From: JBAPRR01 sp049281195
GTDB lineage: Bacteria; Actinomycetota; Acidimicrobiia; Acidimicrobiales; CAVXTF01
NCBI GenBank assembly: GCA_049281195.1
Contig: JBAPRR010000057.1
Span: 1 to 36,222 of the forward strand
Reading direction: 5' to 3'
DNA length: 36,222 nucleotides
Position 1 is the first letter of the stretch. Every line of letters begins with the position of its first letter. The notes below the pieces were generated by a model. It ran no database searches, was not told where the DNA came from, and was given only the letters and a program-made list of their open reading frames with translations. Of this stretch, positions 9,261-17,157 are shown one piece after another. A program made the translations under genes and the position numbers.

Positions 9261-9289
9261 GGGACCGGATCTCGAATGGATCCGGTCCC
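9261..9289 (-). terminator. Hairpin terminator after the S53 protease gene
   Basis: Perfect 11-bp inverted repeat GGGACCGGATC / GATCCGGTCCC (9261-9271 and 9279-9289) with a 7-base loop, 47 bases beyond the protease stop codon. There is no U-tract on either strand, as often seen for actinobacterial terminator hairpins. Confidence 0.6.
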
Positions 9290-9336
9290 TGCGCCAAAGC
9301 GTCTTCGAACTGCTTGTTTCAGTCGTGCATGTTCAT

Positions 9337-11286
9337 TCAGTTACGCATGCCGTTGAGGAATGCGGTGCCATTCGGCGTGCCGACACCGGTCATGTCGTCA
9401 TAACCGGGAAGCGTGTAGATCTGAGTCGGCACACCGATGGTCTGAAGCAAATACGTGTAACCCTGCGAGGGATTCAGGTCGTTGGTGTAGTTGGTTCGCA
9501 CCGTTGCCTGCGGCGAGGACGTCGGTAGGACATCACTGATCGCCGAAGTACCGGACAAGTCGTACACCAGCGGGTTGATGAACCCGACCGCGGATCCGGT
9601 GTTCTGGATCGCATCAGCCAGCACTCCGGCGAAAAGCGGTGAGGACAGGCTCGTTCCACCCAGGCGGTAGGTCGCGTACTTCGTACCGCCGTGCGGGAAG
9701 GTCTGTGTCTCACCGATCAGAAGGCCGGTGTTGGGGTCGGCCGGCATCGAGATGTCGGGCACCGCCCGCATCGGCGTGTTCCCGTAGTACTCGCTAATGG
9801 ATGTAGGCACGAGACCGACCTGGTAGAAGGGCTGCGAGTAGAGAATGCTCGTGCCCCCGCCTGCGCCACTCGAGTAATTCCCGGGAGGAGCCGGCGTCCA
9901 GGTGTCACCTGTCAACGTCGAGTACGAGTTCGACCAACCGGTCTGGAACACGATCTTTCCGTTCCCACCGATCTCGGTGCTGGTTCCACCGACACCCGTC
10001 GCCCAGGGATCAGACGCCGGGAAGTTGACCGACTTCCCGTAGTTGGTGTCGGCCTGGTCGCCACTGTCACCGGACGAGAACTGAACCGTGACACCGGTGT
10101 TGGCCGCTTCCAACAGGAACTCGTTGAAGAAGTTCAATTGGCCTGAGGTGAGGAGGTCTTCGGGACCGAACAGCCACGAGTCGGTCTCAACGCTGGCCAG
10201 GTGGTCGTCGATGACAGAAGCCCAAGCCTTGTTGAGGCCACCGCCGCAGTTCTTGGCGCCGACGAACAGGACATTGGCACCAGGGGCCATGGCGTGCACG
10301 GACTCCACGTCCAAAGTCTCCTCGCCGTACCAACCCTGCGGACCGCACTCCGACTCGAGGTTGTAACCGTCGGGGCCGGGCGTGTCCTGTGTGAATTGGT
10401 TCGTGGCGAAGGGTGCGATCCCATTGTCGGTCGACCACTCGTTTGCATCGCTCAAGATGGTGGGCGCTGCATATGCATCGACGATGGCGACTGTCACGCC
10501 GTTTCCGTCGAGGCCTTTCGCGATGCTGCTCGACAGTCCGAAGGCCGACTCATACTGCTTGGCGCCATAGCCGCAGATTGTATACGGCCAGGTTTTTCCA
10601 TAAGCCTCCGGCTTATCGGTCGCCTGAACCTGTCCGTAGTAGTCGGAGCACGGCTGGACGCCGTATCGCACGCCAGGCGGCGGCCCGGGGAGCGTGTCCG
10701 CGGGCTGGGCCAGCGTTCCGCTGCTGTCGAGGTCGACAATTCCGTCGACCGTGTGTGCGAGCCCGGCAGGAACTCGGTAATCAGCGACGGGCTCATTCAG
10801 ATTCTTTCCGTCGTAGCGGTAGACGTCCATCCGGGTGCCCACAAGCTTTTCGGCTTGGCCCATGGTTCCGGCAACTTCGACGTAAAGCCGGCTGCGCGCC
10901 ACCGACACCACAGAGAGTCCCGCGCTTTTTGTCCACGACTCGACAGCAGAAACTGCGGCCGGGGACGGCGAGTAACGAGCTTGGAACTGCGCGGTGGTCA
11001 GAAAATGCCGAAAAAGAGCGTTGCCCGGTGAAGAGATTGCCTGGGCTTCGGCCTCGACCGCTCGCTCGTTCGGATACGCGAGCAGCACTTCGAAGTCGAC
11101 GCGCTGAGAAGCGGCTACCGGTCCGACATCGGTGGCGTGAGCCAGGAACGCGGGCCGGCCGGCAAGGAGCGCCGGTGTCCCGGTCGCAGCTGATGCACCT
11201 GCGGTCCCAACTGCCAGGAACGTTGCCCCGATGGTGGCCAGAGCCATGGCCCCATATGCAACTTTTCGATGCGCATGTCTTTTCAA
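9337..11286 (-). CDS. Secreted S53 (sedolisin/kumamolisin-type) serine-carboxyl peptidase precursor
   Basis: Extracellular endopeptidase, usually acid-active, made as a self-cleaving proenzyme. The 649-residue precursor has a signal peptide (about 1-34, cleavage near ASA), a pro-kumamolisin activation domain (about 50-190, with ALFRHFLTTAQFQARY), and a catalytic domain with Glu322 and Asp326 in GEETLDVES, the oxyanion-hole Asp407 in SSGDSGD, and nucleophile Ser546 in GGTSLSSP. The C-terminal DDMTGVGTPNG resembles the calcium site of the family. All catalytic residues are present, so it should be active after maturation. The start is TTG at 11284-11286 with an AAAGGGGG ribosome site about nine bases upstream. 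A secreted acid protease would suit an acidic or protein-scavenging habitat, but that is inference. Confidence 0.93.
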   Translation of the reverse strand: MKRHAHRKVAYGAMALATIGATFLAVGTAGASAATGTPALLAGRPAFLAHATDVGPVAASQRVDFEVLLAYPNERAVEAEAQAISSPGNALFRHFLTTAQFQARYSPSPAAVSAVESWTKSAGLSVVSVARSRLYVEVAGTMGQAEKLVGTRMDVYRYDGKNLNEPVADYRVPAGLAHTVDGIVDLDSSGTLAQPADTLPGPPPGVRYGVQPCSDYYGQVQATDKPEAYGKTWPYTICGYGAKQYESAFGLSSSIAKGLDGNGVTVAIVDAYAAPTILSDANEWSTDNGIAPFATNQFTQDTPGPDGYNLESECGPQGWYGEETLDVESVHAMAPGANVLFVGAKNCGGGLNKAWASVIDDHLASVETDSWLFGPEDLLTSGQLNFFNEFLLEAANTGVTVQFSSGDSGDQADTNYGKSVNFPASDPWATGVGGTSTEIGGNGKIVFQTGWSNSYSTLTGDTWTPAPPGNYSSGAGGGTSILYSQPFYQVGLVPTSISEYYGNTPMRAVPDISMPADPNTGLLIGETQTFPHGGTKYATYRLGGTSLSSPLFAGVLADAIQNTGSAVGFINPLVYDLSGTSAISDVLPTSSPQATVRTNYTNDLNPSQGYTYLLQTIGVPTQIYTLPGYDDMTGVGTPNGTAFLNGMRN

Positions 11287-11450
11287 GGTGTTGCCCCCTT
11301 TCTGGCGCGATGGCCCGCCAATCAGGCTTCACGCAAGGCGCAGCATCGCCGGTTTCATGGCCATAGTCAACAAACGTCGGGAGTGGACGTTGCACCGGAC
11401 CCGGAGGACGCCGGCACCGCGGGATTCCCGTGCTCGACCTGGAACCCGAC

Positions 11451-12695
11451 CTAATCGCGATTCTGAAAATGAACTGAGATCGAGGTGGGAAATGTCACCA
11501 ATGCGGCGACTCCCGCGACGGCGAAGATGGCGGCCGCTGTCTCGATGCTGGCGAAGTTTCCGAAGCTGGACACCAGAAATCCGGCAACCGGTGCGCCGAT
11601 GACGAGGCCGAGTGCAGAGGCCGACTGGTAAAGGCCGAACACGCGACCGCGAAGCGAATCTGTAGGCAGGCTCTGGAGAAGTGTGATGGTGATGATGCCG
11701 CTGATGCTGGTCGGTATGCCGCCAAGCGCGAGGCAGGCACTTGCCGCCCACCAGGTCGTGGTCAAAGCAAGCGTGGCAACGACCATGGCGACGAGCAACA
11801 AGCTCAGGAACATGACGAGACAGGCACGTGCAGACGCCCGGGGGAAACGTTTCGCGATGAGCGCGCCCACGATGCCGCCGATCGCTTGAGCGGAGAGAAT
11901 TGTGCCGTACCCGGTTCCGGAAGCGTGCAGGTCGTTGCGCGAGAAAGGAACGATCAGCACCCTCAGAATCCCTCCGGCGAGAAACATCATGGTGCAGACG
12001 ATCAGCAAGGAGCGCAGCGCGCGATGCTTGATCGCGAATCGCACTCCCTCGATGAGATCTGCGAGCACCGAATGCGATTGTTCTGATTCGCCTGAGGCGC
12101 TACAGCGGAAAGCTCTCGACCGGATGCTGACGATGGTCCCCGCCGAGAGCAGATACGTGGCTATATCCAGGCCTACCGACAGTCGTAAGCCTGCGACGGC
12201 GTAAATCAATCCTCCGAGCACCGGACCGCCCAGGAGCGCCAACTCGGACCCAGCGGTCATCGCGGAGTTTGCAGCCATTAGCTCGCCCGGAGGAAGCAGA
12301 GAAGGAAGCACCGCGCTTTGAGCCGGACCGAAGAGCTGCGACAGACAGCCTTGAGCGGCCGCAACCAAAAAGACGGTCCAAATGAGGTGCCGGCTCGGGT
12401 CTCCGAGGAGGATGACGAGCAAACCGGCGCGGCCCAGATCGGCCACGAGCATGACCAGTCGGCGGTTCCATCTGTCAACCAGCGCGCCGGCAGCCGGCCC
12501 GAGCAGTAGGCCCGGAAGGGTCGCCGACATGAAGGTAAAGGCCGTCGAGGTGGTCGAACCGGTCCGGGAGTAGACGTACAGCGGCAGCGCCACCAGCAAG
12601 AGCCAGTCCCCTACCGCCGAGGTCGTGCGACCGACGAAGAACAGCGTGAAATCACGATCGGCGAACAGTCCGAGACGTCGCCTCCGCAGAACCAC
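11451..12695 (-). CDS. MFS exporter (EntS-like, MFS_3 type)
   Basis: Major facilitator superfamily transporter, probably a proton-driven exporter of a small molecule or drug. The 414-residue protein has about twelve membrane helices in two halves around a cytoplasmic loop (about 195-215). The start RLGLFADRDFTLFFVGRTTSAVGDWLLLVALPL and the helix 2-3 loop DRWNRRLVMLVADLGRAG are typical of the enterobactin-exporter-like MFS_3 group; LRGRVFGLYQSASALG in the second half is the matching repeat. The start is GTG at 12693-12695; no strong ribosome site is visible. Transcription probably begins at the promoter placed at 12753-12781, which overlaps that of the divergent XRE regulator, so the regulator is the likely controller. 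Substrate unknown. Confidence 0.88.
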   Translation of the reverse strand: MVLRRRRLGLFADRDFTLFFVGRTTSAVGDWLLLVALPLYVYSRTGSTTSTAFTFMSATLPGLLLGPAAGALVDRWNRRLVMLVADLGRAGLLVILLGDPSRHLIWTVFLVAAAQGCLSQLFGPAQSAVLPSLLPPGELMAANSAMTAGSELALLGGPVLGGLIYAVAGLRLSVGLDIATYLLSAGTIVSIRSRAFRCSASGESEQSHSVLADLIEGVRFAIKHRALRSLLIVCTMMFLAGGILRVLIVPFSRNDLHASGTGYGTILSAQAIGGIVGALIAKRFPRASARACLVMFLSLLLVAMVVATLALTTTWWAASACLALGGIPTSISGIITITLLQSLPTDSLRGRVFGLYQSASALGLVIGAPVAGFLVSSFGNFASIETAAAIFAVAGVAALVTFPTSISVHFQNRD

Positions 12696-12734
12696 GCCCC
12701 GGCTGTCGAACTCTTCTGTCAGACGCTCGTTCCG

Positions 12735-12762
12735 TTGAGCTTTCGTGTGAGAATACTATTCT
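12735..12762 (+). promoter_or_regulatory. Predicted promoter of the XRE regulator gene
   Basis: TTGAGC (12735-12740) and TATTCT (12757-12762) are separated by 16 bases, a good sigma-A-type match. The -10 element forms the right half of the palindrome at 12750-12762, so the regulator could repress itself. Confidence 0.5.
12750..12762. promoter_or_regulatory. Palindromic operator between the MFS and XRE genes
   Basis: AGAATACTATTCT is a perfect palindrome around a central C/G base (arms AGAATA and TATTCT). It overlaps the -10 elements of both opposed promoters. A second, looser copy (TATT...AGAATA) lies at about 12783-12800 just before the regulator's start. It is the obvious candidate site for the adjacent XRE protein. 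Confidence 0.55.
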
Positions 12763-12781
12763 ATGAGAACGCCCCTCTCAA
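12753..12781 (-). promoter_or_regulatory. Predicted promoter of the MFS exporter gene
   Basis: On the minus strand TTGAGA (12781-12776) and TAGTAT (12758-12753) are separated by exactly 17 bases, a strong sigma-A-type arrangement. It faces and overlaps the regulator promoter, so the two are unlikely to be occupied at once. Confidence 0.5.
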
Positions 12782-12805
12782 TATTTCTTCTGGCAGAATA
12801 GGTTG

Positions 12806-13273
12806 ATGGATGCCGCGACTCTTCTGGGCCGACGAATGCGCGCCAGGCGATCCGCCCTCGGCCAGACCCTCATGACCGTCGCAAACGAGGCCGCCCTGTC
12901 GGTCCCTTATGTGGCCAACCTCGAGAAGGGGCGTGGCAATCCGACACTCGACGTCATCGTCAGCCTGGCCCGAGCCTTGCAGATCGACCCGAGCCAGCTT
13001 GTGGCAAGCGACGATGCTTCCGTCGAACTCATCGACGAATCACTGGTCGACCTGGACCCTGTCCTTGTCGACTACGCACAGGGAAAGGTACTGAAGGAAC
13101 AGACGGAGTGGTTGGCTACGACCTGCAATCTGTCGGCCGACGAGATGCGCCTGCAGGTGCTCCGCGCGATGGCCACATCACCTCGGCCAGCCGGACGGCA
13201 ACTGTCGAGGAGAGATTGCGCGCGACTCCTAGACGCTTACTCGCTGATCCTCGCCGATCGGAGCAACTCCTAG
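12806..13273 (+). CDS. XRE-family transcriptional regulator
   Basis: A 155-residue DNA-binding protein with an N-terminal helix-turn-helix of the Cro/C1 type (about 7-66): LGRRMRARRSALGQTLMTVANEAALSVPYVANLEKG, then NPTLDVIVSLARALQIDPSQLV. The C-terminal 85 residues are acidic, then arginine-rich (GRQLSRRDCARLLDAY), and may bind a ligand or dimerise; I do not recognise them. The ATG at 12806 directly follows an in-frame TTG at 12803. A ribosome site is weak, so the mRNA may have only a short leader. Divergent from the MFS gene with a palindrome overlapping both promoters, it probably controls the exporter and itself. Confidence 0.85.
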   Translation: MDAATLLGRRMRARRSALGQTLMTVANEAALSVPYVANLEKGRGNPTLDVIVSLARALQIDPSQLVASDDASVELIDESLVDLDPVLVDYAQGKVLKEQTEWLATTCNLSADEMRLQVLRAMATSPRPAGRQLSRRDCARLLDAYSLILADRSNS

Positions 13274-13296
13274 CGCTGTGTTGTCAACGCAGCGAG

Positions 13297-13381
13297 CGGA
13301 GGGAGGGGGATTCGAACCCCCGGGCCTTTGGGGGCCAAAGGTTTTCAAGACCTTCGCAATCGTCCACTCTGCCATCCCTCC
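13297..13381 (-). tRNA. tRNA-Ser (anticodon UGA)
   Basis: Read on the minus strand, acceptor stem GGAGGGA / TCCCTCC, discriminator G, a short D stem GCA/TGC, anticodon stem AAGGT / ACCTT with loop CTTGAAA (anticodon TGA), a long variable arm as expected for serine, and a T arm GGGGG-TTCGAAT-CCCCC. CCA is not encoded. Confidence 0.96.
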
Positions 13382-13415
13382 GCCGACGAAGTTATCTCGC
13401 CGGCAGAACCGGCGG

Positions 13416-14402
13416 TTACGTGGGTTCGATCTGAGCCCTGAGCGATTCCATCCAATCGTCCGCTTGCCGCCACGCCGCGTCGACCTTGAGGCGTGCGGCG
13501 GGTCCGTCGGTCGAGTCAGTGGGGTAGGAGCCGAGGAATTTCACGCCGGCCAGCTCGGCGTGAAGAACGCGTAGGGCATCGGCGAGCACCTCGTCTGAGA
13601 TGTGGCCCTCCATGTCGATGATGAAGCAGTAACTGCCGAGGCCACGCTTGGTCGGCCGCGACTCGAGCTTCGTCAGGTTGATGCCCCGCGCCGAAAACTC
13701 GCTCAGGATCGCATGCAGGGTCCCCGGGTGATCCTCGCGCTGGAAGCACACGATGCTCGTCCTGTCGTGCCCGGTTCGAGCCGGAACTCCCCGCTTGGCC
13801 AGAGCCACGAATCTGGTCTGGTTGTCGGGGTGATCCTCTACTCCTGCTTTGAGCACCTGCAGTCCGTACAGCTCCGCGGCGAGCCGCGGCGCGAGCGCCG
13901 CCATACCTGCTCCACCGTGCTCGCTGTCTCCCCCGGCCTCGGCGACGATGCGTGCCGCCTCCGCGGTCGAGTTCGTCGCCACCAGCTCCACACCGGGCAG
14001 AGTGGCCGCCAGAAACTTCCGGCACTGGGCAGAGGCGTGCGGGAACGACAGAACCTTTCCGATCGAGCCCAGATCGGTACCGGTTCTGGCCACGAGGTTC
14101 ATATGCACGTCGAGGACGACCTCGCGCTGGATCAGGAGATCCACGTCGAAGACCAGACTGTCCAAGGTCGCGCTCACCGTCCCCTCGATCGAATTTTCGA
14201 TCGGCAGGAACCCGATGTCCGTCTCGCCCGAAGCCACGGCATCGAGCACATCCGCGAACGTCGGTTTGGGGACGATAGAGCCCGCCGCCAGGTCCGTCTG
14301 GCTCTTCAGGGCCTCCTCTGTGAAGGTCCCCGCGGGGCCTAGGAACGCGATCGACGGTTTTCTGCCATCCGCAGATTCTTCGCCGGTCGCACCAGGCCCC
14401 AC
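13416..14402 (-). CDS. pheA: Prephenate dehydratase
   Basis: Converts prephenate to phenylpyruvate in phenylalanine synthesis. The product (about 328 residues from the GTG at 14402) has the catalytic domain from IAFLGPAGTFTEEAL near the start, through FLPIENSIEGTV, to the TRF motif in DNQTRFVALAKRG, followed by an ACT regulatory domain (HPGTLHAILSEFSARGINLTKLESRPTK... in family terms the ESRP motif that binds phenylalanine). It is monofunctional: no chorismate mutase domain is present. The frame stays open upstream to 14612, but that part overlaps larB on the other strand and is not family-like, so the GTG at 14400-14402 is the most credible start even though no ribosome site is seen. Only 21 bases separate it from the divergent larB start. 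Confidence 0.93.
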   Translation of the reverse strand: MGPGATGEESADGRKPSIAFLGPAGTFTEEALKSQTDLAAGSIVPKPTFADVLDAVASGETDIGFLPIENSIEGTVSATLDSLVFDVDLLIQREVVLDVHMNLVARTGTDLGSIGKVLSFPHASAQCRKFLAATLPGVELVATNSTAEAARIVAEAGGDSEHGGAGMAALAPRLAAELYGLQVLKAGVEDHPDNQTRFVALAKRGVPARTGHDRTSIVCFQREDHPGTLHAILSEFSARGINLTKLESRPTKRGLGSYCFIIDMEGHISDEVLADALRVLHAELAGVKFLGSYPTDSTDGPAARLKVDAAWRQADDWMESLRAQIEPT

Positions 14403-14423
14403 CGGCGCAGGATACTGGTCACG

Positions 14424-15173
14424 ATGGATGAAGCCGCATTGAACCACCTGGTCGAGGACCTGCTGTCGGGAGCCATATCCCCCGACGAAGCCGTAGGGCG
14501 CCTGAGAAGGCTGCCCTTCACAGACCTCGGGTTCGCCAAGGTGGACCACCACCGCGCTCTGCGCCAACGATCCGGCGAAGCCGTCTACAGCCCCGGCAAA
14601 ACCGCGGAGCAATGCGCCAGGATCGTCGAAGAGTTGCTCAGAGAGCCCGGAGACAACCCGGTCCTTCTCACCCGCGCAGACGAGGACCAGGTCAAGGCCG
14701 CTCTCGCCCTCAATCCCGATGGCGTCATCACCCGGACCGGATCACTCTCGATCGTGGCGTGGAGACAGGCCGACCAGCGCCCTGCCCGGGTCCTGTTGGT
14801 CACTGCCGGGACCGCCGATCAGGCGGTGGCAGAAGAATGCCGGGCCACGCTCGTGGCGTTCGGACTCGGCCCCGAGGTGCTCGCCGATTGCGGGGTGGCC
14901 GGTGTCCATCGTCTACTCGCATCCTTCGACCAGCTTTCGGAAGCGGACGCCGTTGTCGTAGTGGCCGGCATGGAGGGAGCGCTGGCCAGCCTGGTGGCGG
15001 GGATAACTCCCGCACCGGTCATCGCGGTACCAACGTCGGCCGGATACGGAGCGGCGCTCGGGGGTGTGACCGCGCTGTTGTCGATGCACGCGTCGTGCGC
15101 CGCGGGGCTCACCGTCGTGGGGATCGACAACGGGTTCGGGGCGGCTTCTGCGGTCGCGCGCATCCTCTTATGA
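14424..15173 (+). CDS. larB: Nickel-pincer cofactor biosynthesis protein LarB
   Basis: First enzyme of nickel-pincer nucleotide (NPN) synthesis: carboxylates the pyridinium ring of nicotinic acid adenine dinucleotide and releases AMP, giving the biscarboxylated mononucleotide (P2CMN). The 249-residue protein has an N-terminal region typical of the family (DLGFAKVDHHRALRQRSGEAVY) and a C-terminal PurE-like domain with VTAGTADQAVAEECRATL, VAGMEGALASLVAG (180-193), VPTSAGYGA, a conserved Cys225 in HASCAAG, and GIDNGFGA. The length is normal. The ATG at 14424 has an AGGA about ten bases upstream. Its TGA overlaps the larC ATG (ATGA at 15170-15173), so the two are translationally coupled. Confidence 0.95.
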   Translation: MDEAALNHLVEDLLSGAISPDEAVGRLRRLPFTDLGFAKVDHHRALRQRSGEAVYSPGKTAEQCARIVEELLREPGDNPVLLTRADEDQVKAALALNPDGVITRTGSLSIVAWRQADQRPARVLLVTAGTADQAVAEECRATLVAFGLGPEVLADCGVAGVHRLLASFDQLSEADAVVVVAGMEGALASLVAGITPAPVIAVPTSAGYGAALGGVTALLSMHASCAAGLTVVGIDNGFGAASAVARILL

Positions 15174-16387
15174 ACGACGGCCGCAGAACGATCGCCTGGT
15201 TCCACTGCTACGCGGGTATCGCCGGCGACATGGCTTTAGGGAGCCTTCTCGATGCCGGTGCCGACACCGAAGAGGTTGCCGGCATGCTCCGGCGTCTTCC
15301 GTTCGGGGGATGGACGCTGTCCCAGGAGCCGGTCCTCAGGTCCGGAATTGCAGCCACCCGAGCTGTCGTCGAGACAACCGACGACGTGGTGGTGCGGACC
15401 CACTCGCACATCGTGGGCCTGCTCGAAGAAGCACGTCTTCCCGAGCGCGTGAGGCACCGGTCGATCGGCGCGTTCGCCGCGCTGGCCGAAGTCGAAGGGC
15501 GGCTGCACCGCCGGCCACCTGGGCAGGTCCACTTCCACGAGGTGGGATCTCAGGACACGATCGTCGACATCGTCGGGACGATGGCCGCGTTGGAAGTGCT
15601 CGGCGTGGACACGGTTACCTCGTCGTCGATCGCGGTGGGTACGGGCATCGTCCGAACAGCACACGGGATCCTGCCTAATCCGGCGCCCGCCGTGGTGGGA
15701 CTCCTCGAAGGCATCCCCACGTGGGGACGAGACCTCAACATCGAGCTCACCACTCCGACGGGTGCTGCGATTGTCGCGTCCCTGTGCTCGTCTTTCGGAG
15801 CGATGCCACCCATGCAGATCGAGGTGTCGGGCTTCGGAGCAGGTTCACGTGACATCGACGGGTTCCCGAACTGCACTCAGGTGGTCCTCGGAACGCCCTT
15901 AAGCGCTGAAGCGGGGACTTCCGGTGGACACCCGCTCGTGCTCCTCGAAGCGAATATCGACGATGCCACCGGCGAAACGCTGGCCCACGCCGTCTCCACG
16001 CTCATGGAGTCAGGTGCGAACGACGCGTGGCTCACCCCGATCCTGATGAAGAAAGGCCGGCCCGGTTACACGTTGAGCGTCCTCGTCGATCCTGCGCTGG
16101 CCGACGAATTGCGGGTGGTGATGAGGGCCGAGTCCGGAACCTTGGGGATCCGTTCGGCACACACGGATCGTTGGGCCGCAGTGCGCTCGACCGACGAGGT
16201 GGAGATGGCCGGGCTCACCGTACGGATCAAGGTGAGCCCGGGAAGGGCGAAAGCCGAGAGCAGGGACGCCGCTCGGGTGGCGAAGCTGACGGGTCTTCCG
16301 CTTCGTGAGGTCACGGCGATGGCGGAGTCGACCTGGCGGGACCGCAATGGCGGAGTTCCTCCCACAGACGACCCGGCGCCTGCCTGA
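15170..16387 (+). CDS. larC: Nickel insertion enzyme LarC (single uninterrupted ORF)
   Basis: CTP-dependent enzyme that inserts nickel into the bisthiocarboxylated pyridinium nucleotide to finish the NPN cofactor. The 405-residue product begins NDGRRTIAWFHCYAGIAGDMALGSLLDAG, a family hallmark, has HFHEVGSQDTIVDIVG (121-136), and a C-terminal domain with LEANIDDATGE and DAWLTPILMKKGRPG, which matches the LarC2 part and its nickel/CTP region. In Lactiplantibacillus plantarum, LarC1 and LarC2 are joined by a programmed frameshift; here one frame encodes both. The frame is open for a long way upstream, but only the ATG at 15170, overlapping the larB stop, gives a family-like N-terminus. A strong hairpin follows five bases after the stop. 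Confidence 0.95.
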   Translation: MNDGRRTIAWFHCYAGIAGDMALGSLLDAGADTEEVAGMLRRLPFGGWTLSQEPVLRSGIAATRAVVETTDDVVVRTHSHIVGLLEEARLPERVRHRSIGAFAALAEVEGRLHRRPPGQVHFHEVGSQDTIVDIVGTMAALEVLGVDTVTSSSIAVGTGIVRTAHGILPNPAPAVVGLLEGIPTWGRDLNIELTTPTGAAIVASLCSSFGAMPPMQIEVSGFGAGSRDIDGFPNCTQVVLGTPLSAEAGTSGGHPLVLLEANIDDATGETLAHAVSTLMESGANDAWLTPILMKKGRPGYTLSVLVDPALADELRVVMRAESGTLGIRSAHTDRWAAVRSTDEVEMAGLTVRIKVSPGRAKAESRDAARVAKLTGLPLREVTAMAESTWRDRNGGVPPTDDPAPA

Positions 16388-16391
16388 GCGC

Positions 16392-16421
16392 GTCGAAGGG
16401 GCGCCGAGGCGCCCCTTCGAC
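16392..16421. terminator. GC-rich hairpin between convergent larC and GNAT genes
   Basis: GTCGAAGGGGCGCC (16392-16405) and its exact complement GGCGCCCCTTCGAC (16408-16421) form a very stable stem with a small loop. It starts five bases after the larC stop. There is no U-tract. By symmetry it could end transcripts from either side, including any RNA made from the intergenic region. Confidence 0.7.
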
Positions 16422-16598
16422 AAAACTTGCTGGGAAAGGCACTGAAACCCTTCAACACATCCGGCGGGACCAACTCCGGTCCGGGCTTCAGCGGGTAACT
16501 GGCTGGAATTCGCCAGGTGGTCCAGCGAGCCGACTAGCGGCCAGCCACCTCCAGGGTCCCAATTCGTATATGCAGTTGGACCACCTCCTCTCTCTGGT
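16392..16598 (-). ncRNA. Candidate structured RNA in the larC-GNAT intergenic region
   Basis: The 293-base gap between larC and the GNAT gene has no credible coding frame but has pairing potential: a perfect 10-bp long-range repeat AGGTGGTCCA (16515-16524) / TGGACCACCT (16577-16586), inner GCCG/CGGC (16529-16541), a small GGACC/GGTCC stem (16468-16482) and the terminal hairpin at 16392-16421. On the minus strand a weak -10-like TACGAT (16610-16605) would give an RNA of about 207 bases ending in the hairpin. It could instead be the 3' untranslated region of the GNAT or larC mRNA. I cannot match it to a known RNA family. Confidence 0.25.
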
Positions 16599-16680
16599 GC
16601 CGACATCGTATCCAGACAGAACGGGTTCCATGCACATCGCGTCGCGAATTACGGTCCGATTGCAGAGATCGGGATGACGA

Positions 16681-17124
16681 TCAGCCCGCCTGGTGCCTGT
16701 AGACGTTGGTTTCCCGCAAGTCGAAGCCCATGCGCAGGTAAAGGCGGTTGGCCGCTTCGCGTGACGGTCTCGAAGTGAGATCGACCGTCTTCGCCCCCAT
16801 CAGGTTGGCGCGCTCGATCGCGGCCGCGACCAGGACTGCTCCTACCCCCCGCCCGCGCACGTTCGTGTCGACGATCACGTCCTCGATCCAGGCGCGGAAT
16901 CCGGTCGGGATCCGGAACAGCGCCAGGGTGAGAGTTCCGACCACCCTTCCCGCGTCCCTGGCTATGAACAGCACCGTCGCCGGGCTGGACACCATCTCCT
17001 GCACCTGCTCCAACGTGGGAGGGGGGGAGGAAGACGACAACTGAGGAACAAGTTGCCGGAGCGCTTCGACGACCTCGTCGGACGCGGCCGTCACTTCGAT
17101 TATCTCGATCGCTTCTGGATCCAT
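16681..17124 (-). CDS. GNAT-family N-acetyltransferase
   Basis: Predicted acetyl-CoA-dependent N-acetyltransferase of 147 residues; substrate unknown. The GNAT core is complete: the central strands GRVVGTLTLALF and AWIEDVIVDTNVRGRGVG, where RGRGVG is the acetyl-CoA pyrophosphate-binding loop (motif A), the helix VGAVLVAAAIERA, the strand AKTVDLTS, and motif B SREAANRLYLRMGFDLRETNVYR. The ATG at 17122-17124 lies 33 bases downstream of the Nudix gene on the same strand, so the two probably form a short operon. Such enzymes may modify small amines or protein N-termini; nothing in the context decides this. Confidence 0.88.
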   Translation of the reverse strand: MDPEAIEIIEVTAASDEVVEALRQLVPQLSSSSPPPTLEQVQEMVSSPATVLFIARDAGRVVGTLTLALFRIPTGFRAWIEDVIVDTNVRGRGVGAVLVAAAIERANLMGAKTVDLTSRPSREAANRLYLRMGFDLRETNVYRHQAG

Positions 17125-17157
17125 CGGCCCGGCAGTGTACGACCCGGCCGGCCGGGT

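Noticed and set aside
10201..11031. Long plus-strand frame opposite the S53 protease
   Set aside because: Overlaps a protease with all catalytic residues; the frame has no recognisable domain and no independent ribosome site.
11411..11433. Weak hairpin downstream of the MFS gene
   Set aside because: Stem is interrupted by a bulge (CGGG-ATT-CCCG core only) with no U-tract; too weak to call a terminator.
13274..13415. Possible integration site at tRNA-Ser
   Set aside because: Both flanks carry ordinary core genes, with no integrase, direct repeat of the tRNA 3' end or foreign gene block.
14403..14612. N-terminal extension of pheA
   Set aside because: Overlaps larB on the other strand and does not look like prephenate dehydratase; the GTG at 14402 gives a normal family N-terminus.
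14612..15169. N-terminal extension of larC, in another frame over larB
   Set aside because: Arginine-rich shadow sequence; larC family residues begin only at the ATG at 15170 that overlaps the larB stop.
16010..16606. Minus-strand frame across larC end and the intergenic gap
   Set aside because: Opposite larC over most of its length; the intergenic part is better explained by RNA-like structure or spacer.
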